This document shows, one piece after another, positions 1 to 6,553 of a DNA stretch of 9,366 bases. The stretch is from an uncultured Rhodospirillales bacterium. GTDB taxonomy: Bacteria; Pseudomonadota; Alphaproteobacteria; Acetobacterales; Acetobacteraceae. Both the position numbers and the translations under genes were made by a program. Position 1 is the stretch's first letter; each line of letters opens with the position of its first letter. The stretch is taken from the NCBI GenBank assembly GCA_903932545.1, contig CAIZGT010000629.1, positions 1-9,366 on the forward strand, written 5' to 3'. The notes beneath the pieces are model-generated. The model was not told the origin of the DNA. It did no database searches and saw only the letters and a list, made by a program, of their open reading frames with translations.

Positions 1-44
1 CAGTTTATCTCAAGCAGTTTGTTGCAAAAGAAACAGCAGCAAAC

Positions 45-335
45 ATGAAAACTAAAATTATTTTTCTCACAATAATTTGTGCGGCTCAAGTATTTGGTCA
101 CACTGAAGATGACAATGTTCCACCAAACTACAAGTACAGTCGAGGGGTGAATGAAAATGAGACACTGATTTCGAGACCCAAAAGATTTGTCTATTTTTTG
201 TGCATGAATTTCCCTGACTGTTGCGATTTTAGAGGAAAAGATGTCTGTGGATTTCCATGTCCAGTGTGCCCCAAAAAGGAGGAACCAACTCCACAAACTG
301 GATGTAAGTTGACTTTTCACATGGCACGTAGATAG
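45..335 (+). CDS. Secreted cysteine-rich prepropeptide, eukaryotic (probably first exon only)
   Basis: I do not recognise the family. The frame reads 96 residues. Residues 1-18 form a clear signal peptide (Lys-rich start, then a hydrophobic run ending in VFG). An acidic, polar stretch follows, with an NET glycosylation sequon at 38-40, and a furin-type site RPKR at 44-47. Behind that site lies a mature-like peptide with six cysteines (53, 59, 60, 68, 72, 75; pattern C-x5-CC-x7-C-x3-C-x2-C), enough for three disulfides. A seventh Cys codon (87) is split by a consensus splice donor, so the last ten residues and the TAG stop are probably intron read-through. The start has an A-rich context (AAACATG) and no Shine-Dalgarno sequence. 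AT-rich codon use differs sharply from everything to its right. Prepropeptide layout fits an animal toxin, antimicrobial peptide or peptide hormone; which of these is unknown. Confidence 0.6.
   Translation: MKTKIIFLTIICAAQVFGHTEDDNVPPNYKYSRGVNENETLISRPKRFVYFLCMNFPDCCDFRGKDVCGFPCPVCPKKEEPTPQTGCKLTFHMARR
304..309 (+). other. Candidate 5' splice site (GTAAGT)
   Basis: GTAAGT matches the core of the eukaryotic splice-donor consensus exactly, although the preceding bases (GAT) fit less well. It would end the exon after the first base of codon 87 (phase 1). All six cysteines of the mature peptide lie before it; only a low-complexity tail ending at Arg 96 lies after. No acceptor can be expected, because the eukaryotic DNA ends about 60 bases further on. 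If real, it shows that the left part is genomic DNA rather than cDNA. Confidence 0.45.
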
Positions 336-375
336 GTTATCTCACTCGGTCATGAGTAAAAAAAGTAGAATATGC
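336..375. other. Junction between eukaryotic-like and bacterial DNA
   Basis: Up to about base 371 the DNA is AT-rich and non-bacterial in style. From 372 on it is GC-rich and codes for a normal SDR protein on the minus strand. The SDR reading leaves its family pattern right after the codon for His at 372-374: the following codons read ILLFLLMTE and use ATT, CTA, TTT and TTA, unlike the rest of the gene. The breakpoint is therefore placed at about 366-372. No insertion-sequence ends, target duplications or long repeats are visible at the join. Confidence 0.8.
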
Positions 376-674
376 GGCACCGGCGTCAGCTTACCGAGCA
401 CGCCCGCGTTGCTCACCAAAATATCCAGCTTGCCGAAACGCTCAAACAGGCTCGGCCCAATCCGGTCCACGGCCTCACCGTCAAGCAAATCAAGCGGCAG
501 CAACGTGGCGGAGCCGCCGAGCGCACGGATCGCGTCATCGGTTTCGGTCAAGCCGCCCTCGGTGCGCGCGGTGATCACCACATGCGCGCCACGCTTGGCG
601 AGTTCGATCGCGGTGGCAGCCCCAATGCCCCGGCTGGCCCCGGTGACGAGTGCAATCTGACCTTTGAGCGGCAT
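345..674 (-). pseudogene. Short-chain dehydrogenase/reductase (SDR), 3' part cut off at the junction
   Basis: N-terminal part of a classical SDR oxidoreductase, an NAD(P)-dependent Rossmann enzyme of unknown substrate. Counting from the ATG at 674, the cofactor loop TGASRGIG is at residues 11-18 and the NAG motif at 89-91. The catalytic Ser, Tyr-x-x-x-Lys and the whole C-terminal half are missing, because bacterial sequence stops after about residue 101; the last nine codons before the stop come from the foreign DNA. I chose the ATG at 674, with GGAG twelve bases upstream. A TTG at 686 overlapping the purF stop codon is also possible. It follows purF directly and would be the last gene of that cluster; an SDR gene after radA-cvpA-purF is a known alphaproteobacterial order. 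The truncation is probably a property of this contig, not of the organism. Confidence 0.85.
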
Positions 675-682
675 CGCGGGCT

Positions 683-2146
683 TCAACTCCGTTCCGTCAG
701 CAGCGACAATTGCGCGCTGTCCGGCTCACCCAGATCATGCAGCTTGATCGGGTATTCGCCAGTGAAGCACGCATCGCAATATTGTGGCTGTGCGTCGTTG
801 CGCTGATCGTGGCCGAGCGCGCGGTGCAGCCCGTCAATCGATATAAACGCCAAGCTATCCGCGCCGATAATCTCGCACATCTGCTCAACCGAATGGCGTG
901 CTGCCAGCAATTTGGAGCGTTCGGGCGTGTCGATGCCGTAAAAGCAGCTATGGGTGGTCGGCGGTGAGGAGATGCGCATATGCACCTCTGCCGCTCCCGC
1001 CGCGCGCACCATCTCCACAATCTTGCGGCTGGTGGTGCCGCGCACGATGCTGTCATCCACCAAAATCACCCGCTTGCCCTCCAGCACCGGCTTGTTCGCC
1101 GAGTGCTTCAGCTTCACGCCCAAATGGCGGATGGTGTCGGTGGGCTCGATAAAAGTGCGGCCAACATAGTGGTTGCGGATGATGCCAAGCTCAAACGGAA
1201 TACCCGATTCCGCCGCATACCCCATCGCCGCCGGCACGCCGCTATCCGGCACCGGCACGATCACATCGGCCTCCACATGGCTCTCAATCGCCAATTCGGC
1301 GCCGATGCGCTTGCGGGCGTTATAGACCGGCATGCCTTCCACCACGGAATCCGGCCGTGCGAAATAGATGTATTCAAACACGCAGAACCGGCGTTCCACC
1401 TTGTTGAACGGCTTGATCGATTGCACGCCACGATCATCAATCACCACCAACTCGCCGGGCTCGATATCGCGCACAAATTCCGCGCCGCAAATATCCAGCG
1501 CACAGGTCTCAGACGCCAGCACCCAACCATTGCTGCCATCCGCTTGCGGCAGACGCCCCAGAATCAACGGTCGCACGCCCAACGGATCGCGCACGCCGAG
1601 CAGTGCCTCGTTGGACAGCGCGATGAGGGAGTATGCGCCCTCCACCTGCTTCAGCGCATCGATCAGCCGGTCCACCACCGTCGAATACAGGCTGATGGCG
1701 ATCAGGTGGATGAACACCTCCGAATCCATCGTCGATTGGAACAAACAACCGCGCCGCACCAGCGCCTTGTGCAGCGTGCCGGCGTTCGTGAGGTTGCCGT
1801 TATGCGCCACGCCAAAACCGCCGAACTCGAAATCGGCATACAGTGGCTGCACATTGCGCAGCACCGTCTCGCCGGTGGTCGCGTAGCGGTTATGGCCGAT
1901 GGCGCGCGCGCCGGGCAGGCGAGACATCACGCGCGCGTCTGAAAAATTTTCGCCCACCAAGCCAAGGCCACGATGCGAATGGAAACGGCCACCGTCGTAA
2001 GTCAGGATGCCGGTTGCCTCCTGGCCGCGATGCTGCAGCGCATGCAGGCCCAGGGCGGTGATTGCGGCGGCGTCAGCGCAGTTCCACAACCCGAATACAC
2101 CGCATTCCTCATGCGGCTTGTCGTCGTCGAGATCGAAAGGGGTCAT
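683..2146 (-). CDS. purF: Amidophosphoribosyltransferase PurF
   Basis: Catalyses the committed step of purine synthesis in the cytosol: PRPP plus glutamine gives 5-phosphoribosylamine. The protein has 487 residues, normal for the family. Cys15 in HEECGVFG is the glutaminase nucleophile. It is preceded by a 14-residue leader that should be cleaved off, as in the Bacillus-type enzyme. The N-terminal Ntn glutaminase domain includes GHNRYATTG (84-92) and HNGNL (115-119). The phosphoribosyltransferase domain carries the PRPP loop VILVDDSIVRGTTS (360-373). Cys255, Cys401, Cys457 and Cys460 sit where the Bacillus-type enzyme binds its 4Fe-4S cluster. The ATG at 2146 was chosen because GAGGAA lies eight bases upstream; an upstream in-frame extension into cvpA has no family support. 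The gene starts 19 bases after cvpA and its stop codon nearly touches the SDR gene. Complete. Confidence 0.97.
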   Translation of the reverse strand: MTPFDLDDDKPHEECGVFGLWNCADAAAITALGLHALQHRGQEATGILTYDGGRFHSHRGLGLVGENFSDARVMSRLPGARAIGHNRYATTGETVLRNVQPLYADFEFGGFGVAHNGNLTNAGTLHKALVRRGCLFQSTMDSEVFIHLIAISLYSTVVDRLIDALKQVEGAYSLIALSNEALLGVRDPLGVRPLILGRLPQADGSNGWVLASETCALDICGAEFVRDIEPGELVVIDDRGVQSIKPFNKVERRFCVFEYIYFARPDSVVEGMPVYNARKRIGAELAIESHVEADVIVPVPDSGVPAAMGYAAESGIPFELGIIRNHYVGRTFIEPTDTIRHLGVKLKHSANKPVLEGKRVILVDDSIVRGTTSRKIVEMVRAAGAAEVHMRISSPPTTHSCFYGIDTPERSKLLAARHSVEQMCEIIGADSLAFISIDGLHRALGHDQRNDAQPQYCDACFTGEYPIKLHDLGEPDSAQLSLLTERS

Positions 2147-2154
2147 GCTAAAAA

Positions 2155-2160
2155 TTCCTC
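2155..2160 (-). promoter_or_regulatory. Ribosome binding site of purF (GAGGAA)
   Basis: GAGGAA lies eight bases before the ATG at 2146, inside the 19-base cvpA-purF gap. It fixes the purF start and rules out the longer frame that would run into cvpA. Confidence 0.75.
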
Positions 2161-2165
2161 TGCGC

Positions 2166-2744
2166 TCACGGCCGAGCCGAAGTGGAGATCGCGCGGCCCT
2201 GCGGCGTGGCGTGCAGCAAATCTTCCGCCCGCGTGGCACGGCTGGCGGGTGGCGTGGTCAAAGTTGGGCGATATTCTTCGGGCAATCTTCCCACCGCCCA
2301 AACCGCTCCGGCATAGGCATAGGGCAGCGAGCGGGCTTCCAGCACCGGGTCCGGCCATTTTTCGGCGCCCACGATCATGCCGCCCGCAACATAGGCAAAC
2401 ACCACCAACGCCGCACCGCGCAGAATGCCGTAAACCATGCCCAGCGTCCGATCGATGCCGCCGAGCATTGAGCCACGCACCACAGCGCCAATCATGCCTG
2501 AAACGATCGACAGCACCAGCAACGCCAGCAGAAACATTGCCCCAAACGCCGCCGGGTCCGCCAAATCAGGGTTCACCAACCAGCCGCGAAACCGCGCCTG
2601 CACAAAGGGAAATGCCCAAACTGCGAAGAAACCCGCGCCGATCCAACTGCCGATGCTCAGCGCCTCGCGCACGAAGCCGCGCATAAACGCCAGCAGCGCC
2701 GAGACGCCGATCACCGCCAGAATTGTGAGATCAACCCAGTTCAC
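2166..2744 (-). CDS. cvpA: CvpA family inner-membrane protein
   Basis: A member of the CvpA (colicin V production) family of small inner-membrane proteins. The molecular role is still unclear; homologues are linked to colicin V export and envelope stress. The protein has 192 residues, with about four hydrophobic segments near 3-23, 30-50, 66-90 and 100-125. The family-typical stretch GGIDRTLGMVYGILRG lies just before and in the last segment. The C-terminal tail is polar and presumably cytoplasmic. I chose the GTG at 2744 (NWVDLTIL follows, the usual family start) with GGGA seven bases upstream. A TTG at 2792 would add sixteen hydrophilic residues without family support. It sits between radA and purF, an order seen in many proteobacteria, and is probably co-transcribed with purF. 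Confidence 0.92.
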   Translation of the reverse strand: MNWVDLTILAVIGVSALLAFMRGFVREALSIGSWIGAGFFAVWAFPFVQARFRGWLVNPDLADPAAFGAMFLLALLVLSIVSGMIGAVVRGSMLGGIDRTLGMVYGILRGAALVVFAYVAGGMIVGAEKWPDPVLEARSLPYAYAGAVWAVGRLPEEYRPTLTTPPASRATRAEDLLHATPQGRAISTSARP

Positions 2745-2774
2745 GCCATCATCCCGCACTGCACACCGGCATAT

Positions 2775-2788
2775 ATCGCCGGGGCGAT
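2775..2788. repeat. Small dyad upstream of cvpA
   Basis: ATCGCC-GG-GGCGAT: perfect six-base arms around two bases, in the 63-base gap between radA and cvpA, about 30 bases before the cvpA GTG. It is the only place in the radA-purF row with room for a control site. No U-run follows. Function unknown. Confidence 0.25.
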
Positions 2789-2803
2789 GCAATGCGCCAG
2801 CCT

Positions 2804-2817
2804 GTCATCAAGATGAC
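2804..2817. repeat. Small dyad at the radA stop codon
   Basis: GTCATC-AA-GATGAC: perfect six-base arms around two bases, overlapping the radA stop. A second dyad of the same size lies 16 bases further along in the same gap. The arms are short and AT-mixed with no U-run after them, so this is not a convincing terminator. It may be a protein-binding site or chance. Confidence 0.25.
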
Positions 2818-4241
2818 TTGGTTGCATGGGGCGCGGGCGCAGCCCCTTGAACCGTCGTTTTGCCCGCGAAGCGCGCCACCAGATCCGACAAATGCCCAAT
2901 CTCACGCAACGTCAATCCCGGCGGGGCCGAGAGCTTGCGATTGCCTGAAGCCACCCGGCGCGGCAGGCAGGCCGCGTCAAACCCCAACTTTTCCGCCTCT
3001 TTCAGCCGCGCCTCGGCCTGCGCCACCTGCCGGATTTCGCCTGAAAGCCCCACTTCGCCAAAGAACACCATCCCCGGATCCGTCGGCGTCTCGGTCGCCG
3101 CCGACACCAGCGCCGCCGCCACCGCCAAATCCGCCGCAGGCTCGGTGATGCGCAAGCCGCCCGCCACGTTGAGATAAACATCCGTCGCGTTGAACTTCAC
3201 CCCGCAACGTGTCTCCAACACCGCCAGCAACATCGAAAGCCGCCCACCATCCCAGCCAATCGTCGAGCGCCGCGGTGTGCCGCCCTGGTTGCCTGCGAGC
3301 AGACACTGAATTTCCACCAACACCGGGCGCGTCCCCTCAAGCCCCGCGAACACCGCCGAGCCCGCAATATTGCCGCGTCTTTCGGCCAGGAACAGCGCCG
3401 ACGGGTTCGGCACTTCCGCAAGCCCCGCATCGCCCATCTCGAACACGCCAATCTCATCGGTCGCGCCAAAGCGGTTCTTCACCCCGCGTAAGATTCGGAA
3501 TTGATGGCCGCGATCACCTTCAAAATACAGCACCGCATCCACCATATGCTCCAACACACGCGGCCCGGCGATGGCCCCGTCTTTGGTCACATGCCCCACC
3601 AAAACCACCGCGAAATTGCGTGTCTTGGCGGCACGGATCAGCTCAAACGAGCACGCCCGCACTTGGCTCACGGTGCCGGGCGCTGAGTCGATCTCGTCCA
3701 GCCACATCGTTTGGATCGAATCAATCACCACCAGCGTCGCATCACTCGCCGCTTCCAGCGTCGCCACGATGTCGCGCAGATTGATCGCTGCCGCGAGTTC
3801 GAGTTTGGCATCCGACAGCCCAAGCCTGCGCGCGCGCAGCCGCACCTGCTCAATCGCCTCTTCGCCCGAAATATACAGCACCCGCTTGCCGGTGCGCGCG
3901 AGTGACGCGGCGGCCTGCAACAGCAACGTCGATTTGCCGATCCCCGGATCACCACCGAGCAATATCGCCGACCCCGCCACCAATCCGCCGCCGAGAACCC
4001 GATCCAACTCGCTGATCCCGGTGGCCGCGCGTGGCGGCGGCGCGGCGCTGCCCGCCAGATCGACGAATTCAATCCGCCGCGTTTTGGATTTGCTGACCTT
4101 CGCCGTCAGCCCTGGCCCCTGCTCGGCGGCTTCCTCCGACACCGAGTTCCACGCGCCGCAGGTTTCGCACCGCCCCGCCCATTTCGGCGTCACCGCGCCA
4201 CAATCAGCACAGACGAAGCGGCTTGCGGGGCGTGCGGCCAT
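2808..4241 (-). CDS. radA: DNA repair protein RadA (Sms)
   Basis: RecA-like ATPase that helps process recombination intermediates by driving branch migration; cytosolic. The protein has 477 residues, close to the usual 450-460. In order: a C4 zinc finger with Cys11, Cys14, Cys25 and Cys28 (CADCG, then GRCETCGAWNS); Walker A GGDPGIGKST at 96-105; Walker B VVIDS at 171-175; the RadA-specific KNRFG at 255-259; and a C-terminal Lon-like domain. The ATG at 4241 was chosen because the zinc finger follows at the family's usual distance. GAGGGA lies twelve bases upstream, which is rather far. An in-frame ATG at 4298 would overlap the preceding gene and adds atypical sequence. It starts 25 bases after the unknown secreted gene, so co-transcription is likely. 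Complete, nothing missing. Confidence 0.96.
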   Translation of the reverse strand: MAARPASRFVCADCGAVTPKWAGRCETCGAWNSVSEEAAEQGPGLTAKVSKSKTRRIEFVDLAGSAAPPPRAATGISELDRVLGGGLVAGSAILLGGDPGIGKSTLLLQAAASLARTGKRVLYISGEEAIEQVRLRARRLGLSDAKLELAAAINLRDIVATLEAASDATLVVIDSIQTMWLDEIDSAPGTVSQVRACSFELIRAAKTRNFAVVLVGHVTKDGAIAGPRVLEHMVDAVLYFEGDRGHQFRILRGVKNRFGATDEIGVFEMGDAGLAEVPNPSALFLAERRGNIAGSAVFAGLEGTRPVLVEIQCLLAGNQGGTPRRSTIGWDGGRLSMLLAVLETRCGVKFNATDVYLNVAGGLRITEPAADLAVAAALVSAATETPTDPGMVFFGEVGLSGEIRQVAQAEARLKEAEKLGFDAACLPRRVASGNRKLSAPPGLTLREIGHLSDLVARFAGKTTVQGAAPAPHATKSS

Positions 4242-4266
4242 TGCGCTCAGAGATCCCTCATAAAAA

Positions 4267-4902
4267 TTATCGCGTGCCGAACAGCACGTGCTCTTCATCC
4301 AGCCGCAAGCGCAACCGACCGTCCGGGTCCACCTTACCGTGCCAGGTTTTGCCGCCGCTGATGATCAGCAGGAAATCCCATTTGGTGTCTTCAAAATGCG
4401 GGTCCCCCCGCCGTCGCTTCGGCACGCCGGTTTCCACGTCGTTTGAGTTTGGCTTGAACGCCAACGGCTTGTCTTTGCCGTAACTATCCTCACTCTCCAG
4501 TGCAACCCAGCGCCCGAACAAGCCGCTGAGCGTGTTCCAAACGAAGGCACCATTGGCACCAATTGTTAGATCGCCCGGGCGCAGGCTCAGTGTGCCGCCC
4601 ATCTGCGTCGCCCCCGGCACGTCATAGCGGTGGGCATAGCTCAGCCCTTCCTGCCGAGTGTGCCACACGCCCACAAACTTCGCCGTGCGGCTTTGTGCGG
4701 ATTTTGGCGCGGGCTTTTTCGGCTGCATATCGGTCGGCGGATTGCCATAGGCATAGAGCGGAATCGAGCCGTCCGGGCAGCGCAGCGTGTCATTGTCCAC
4801 CTGCTGCCCGTCACATGTCTGATAGGCCGCCCAGGCGTCGCCTCCAAAACTCGCCCAGAGCAGACATCCACACAGCAGTGCCAGAACGCCGCGCCGTGTC
4901 AT
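4267..4902 (-). CDS. Secreted protein of unknown function
   Basis: I do not recognise this family. The protein has 211 residues and starts with a clear Sec signal peptide: MTRR, a hydrophobic stretch to about residue 20, and AWA-A as the likely cleavage site near residue 25. There is no lipobox at that site. Two cysteines follow closely (QTCDG and LRCPDG) and could form a disulfide in the periplasm. A Pro/Lys-rich linker at about 55-73 leads into a region rich in aromatic and Gly residues, FVGVWHT to WHGKVDPDG, which looks like beta structure with repeated Trp (a lipocalin-like or barrel fold is only a guess). The start ATG overlaps the panC stop as ATGA, which decides it over the longer frame beginning at 4977 inside panC. 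Its place between panC and radA says little about its role. Confidence 0.8.
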   Translation of the reverse strand: MTRRGVLALLCGCLLWASFGGDAWAAYQTCDGQQVDNDTLRCPDGSIPLYAYGNPPTDMQPKKPAPKSAQSRTAKFVGVWHTRQEGLSYAHRYDVPGATQMGGTLSLRPGDLTIGANGAFVWNTLSGLFGRWVALESEDSYGKDKPLAFKPNSNDVETGVPKRRRGDPHFEDTKWDFLLIISGGKTWHGKVDPDGRLRLRLDEEHVLFGTR

Positions 4903-5777
4903 GCGGCATCCGCCCGAACTGGCACATTGTCGATCAACCGCACCCCGTCGAGCCATGCGGCAACCAGCAAGCGGCATGGGCCGGTGGCATGGGTGATCGG
5001 GGTCAGGTCCGTCTCTTGTCGCAATTCCAGATATTCCACCGCCTGATATCCACCAGCCAGAATACCGGTTGTCGCCTCTGCCCGCACGGCGCTGAATGCC
5101 GTGCTCTTGGCCAACTGCGCCGCAGCCGCCTGCAATTGGGCATAAAGCACCGGGGCCACCTCCCGCGCCGCCGCCGACAGCCGCATGTTGCGTGACGACA
5201 TCGCCAGCCCGTCATTCTCACGCACCGTGGTGCAGCCGATCACTTCGATCGGCAAATCCAGATCAGCCGCCAGTCGCTGCACGATCTTGAGCTGCTGAAA
5301 ATCCTTCTCGCCGAAAAACGCCAGATCAGCGCCGGTTTGGGTGAACAGCTTGGTCACCACCGTCGCCATGCCGGTGAAATGGCCCGGCCGGAACGCGCCG
5401 CACATCCCCTCGCTCAGCCCGGCCACCACAACATCGGTGGCAAAGCCTGACGGATACATTGTCGCCCCATCGGGCACATACAACACATCAGCTCCAAGCC
5501 CGGCGGGCAGCGTCGCCAGCTTGGCGGCATCGGCCAATTCGGTGCGCGGATAGGCGGCCAAATCCTCGGGATTGTTGAATTGGCGCGGATTGACGAACAG
5601 CGTCACAATCACCCGCGCGCCGGTGGCCGCGGCTTGGCTGACAAGGCTGAGATGGCCCGCGTGCAGCGCGCCCATCGTCGGCACAACCGCCACTTTCAGC
5701 CCGTCTTTGCGCCAGGAGGCCACGCGCGCGCGCAGTTCCGGCAGGCGGCGGATGATATCGGGGGCGTGGGCTCGCAT
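4899..5777 (-). CDS. panC: Pantothenate synthetase PanC
   Basis: Joins pantoate and beta-alanine using ATP, the last step of pantothenate (vitamin B5, coenzyme A precursor) synthesis; cytosolic. The protein has 292 residues, normal length. The nucleotidyltransferase HxGH motif appears as PTMGALHAGH (33-42, with His39 and His42). FVNPRQF follows at 61-67, GEKDFQQ at 156-162, and the KMSKS-like MSSRN at 193-197. The ATG at 5777 was chosen: GGAA lies ten bases upstream, the family start fits, and a longer frame would run into mlaF. The mlaF stop is only five bases upstream, and the panC stop overlaps the next gene as ATGA. No panB or panD lies beside it. Complete. Confidence 0.96.
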   Translation of the reverse strand: MRAHAPDIIRRLPELRARVASWRKDGLKVAVVPTMGALHAGHLSLVSQAAATGARVIVTLFVNPRQFNNPEDLAAYPRTELADAAKLATLPAGLGADVLYVPDGATMYPSGFATDVVVAGLSEGMCGAFRPGHFTGMATVVTKLFTQTGADLAFFGEKDFQQLKIVQRLAADLDLPIEVIGCTTVRENDGLAMSSRNMRLSAAAREVAPVLYAQLQAAAAQLAKSTAFSAVRAEATTGILAGGYQAVEYLELRQETDLTPITHATGPCRLLVAAWLDGVRLIDNVPVRADAA

Positions 5778-5782
5778 CAGCG

Positions 5783-6553
5783 TTATTTCCGCAATTCCAT
5801 TTGGATCGGGCCTTCGCGCCGACCATGGGTAAACTGGTCCACCATCGCGTTGCCAGTGTCCATCAAGGCCGTGGCCTCGCCCTGCCACACGATCTGCCCC
5901 TTATAGAGCATCGCCGCCCGGTCGCCGATTCGCCGCGCACTTGCCATGTCATGCGTGATCGCAATCGCCGTGCTACCGAGGCGTTTCACGCAATCCACAA
6001 TCAACCCGTCAATCACCGCACCCATAATCGGGTCGAGCCCAGTGGTGGGCTCGTCGAAGAACAAAATCTCCGGTTGCGCCGCGATCGCCCGCGCGAGTCC
6101 AACGCGCTTTTGCATGCCGCCGGAAAGTTCCGAAGGCGACAAATCGCCCACGCTTGCCGCAAGACCAACCTGCGCCAGAATATCCCCGGCCTTGTTGCGC
6201 GCTTCGGCGCGGCTGCATTTGTTCTGCGCAAGCAGGCCAAACGCCACGTTCTCCCACACCGGCAAGCTGTCAAACAACGCGCCGTTCTGAAACAGCATGC
6301 CGATCCGCGCCCGCAATTCCGCGCGCTGGTCCGCGTCCGCCGTAAGCACATTCACGCCGTCAATCTCAATGCTGCCCGCATCCGGCTCAATCAGCCCAAG
6401 CACGCATTTCAGCAGCACCGACTTGCCAGACCCCGATCCGCCGATCACCACCATCGAGGTGCCGCGCGCCACATCAAGATCAATCCCGTCCAGCACCTTC
6501 TTGTCACCGAAGGATTTGCTCAGGCCACGAATGCGGATGCTGATATTGCTCAT
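5783..6553 (-). CDS. mlaF: ABC transporter ATPase, MlaF-like
   Basis: Cytoplasmic ATPase of an Mla-type phospholipid transporter of the inner membrane, which helps keep the outer membrane asymmetric in Gram-negative bacteria. The protein has 256 residues with every ABC motif: Walker A GGSGSGKS (38-45), Q-loop Gln89 within MLFQNGALFDSL (a sequence typical of MlaF/Ttg2A), signature LSGGM (143-147), Walker B ILFFDE (163-168), D-loop GLDP and H-loop His201. It starts inside the last codons of mlaE (ATGA overlap), so translation of the two is probably coupled; no separate Shine-Dalgarno sequence stands out. The MCE protein gene mlaD, usually found next, is not here; panC follows instead. Complete. 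Confidence 0.93.
   Translation of the reverse strand: MSNISIRIRGLSKSFGDKKVLDGIDLDVARGTSMVVIGGSGSGKSVLLKCVLGLIEPDAGSIEIDGVNVLTADADQRAELRARIGMLFQNGALFDSLPVWENVAFGLLAQNKCSRAEARNKAGDILAQVGLAASVGDLSPSELSGGMQKRVGLARAIAAQPEILFFDEPTTGLDPIMGAVIDGLIVDCVKRLGSTAIAITHDMASARRIGDRAAMLYKGQIVWQGEATALMDTGNAMVDQFTHGRREGPIQMELRK

Noticed and set aside
980..1942. 320-residue open frame on the + strand
   Set aside because: It lies wholly antisense to purF, whose protein shows every expected motif. The antisense reading is rich in His, Arg and Gln and resembles no family; it is a by-product of high-GC codon use.
1973..2686. 237-residue open frame on the + strand
   Set aside because: Antisense to the purF start and cvpA. 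It is Pro/Arg-rich, low in complexity, and has no family features.
2745..2792. Longer cvpA start at TTG 2792
   Set aside because: The extra sixteen residues are hydrophilic and unlike the family, which begins with the first membrane segment right after the GTG at 2744.
3571..4263. 230-residue open frame on the + strand
   Set aside because: Antisense to radA, Ser/Ala/Pro-rich, and not a recognisable protein.
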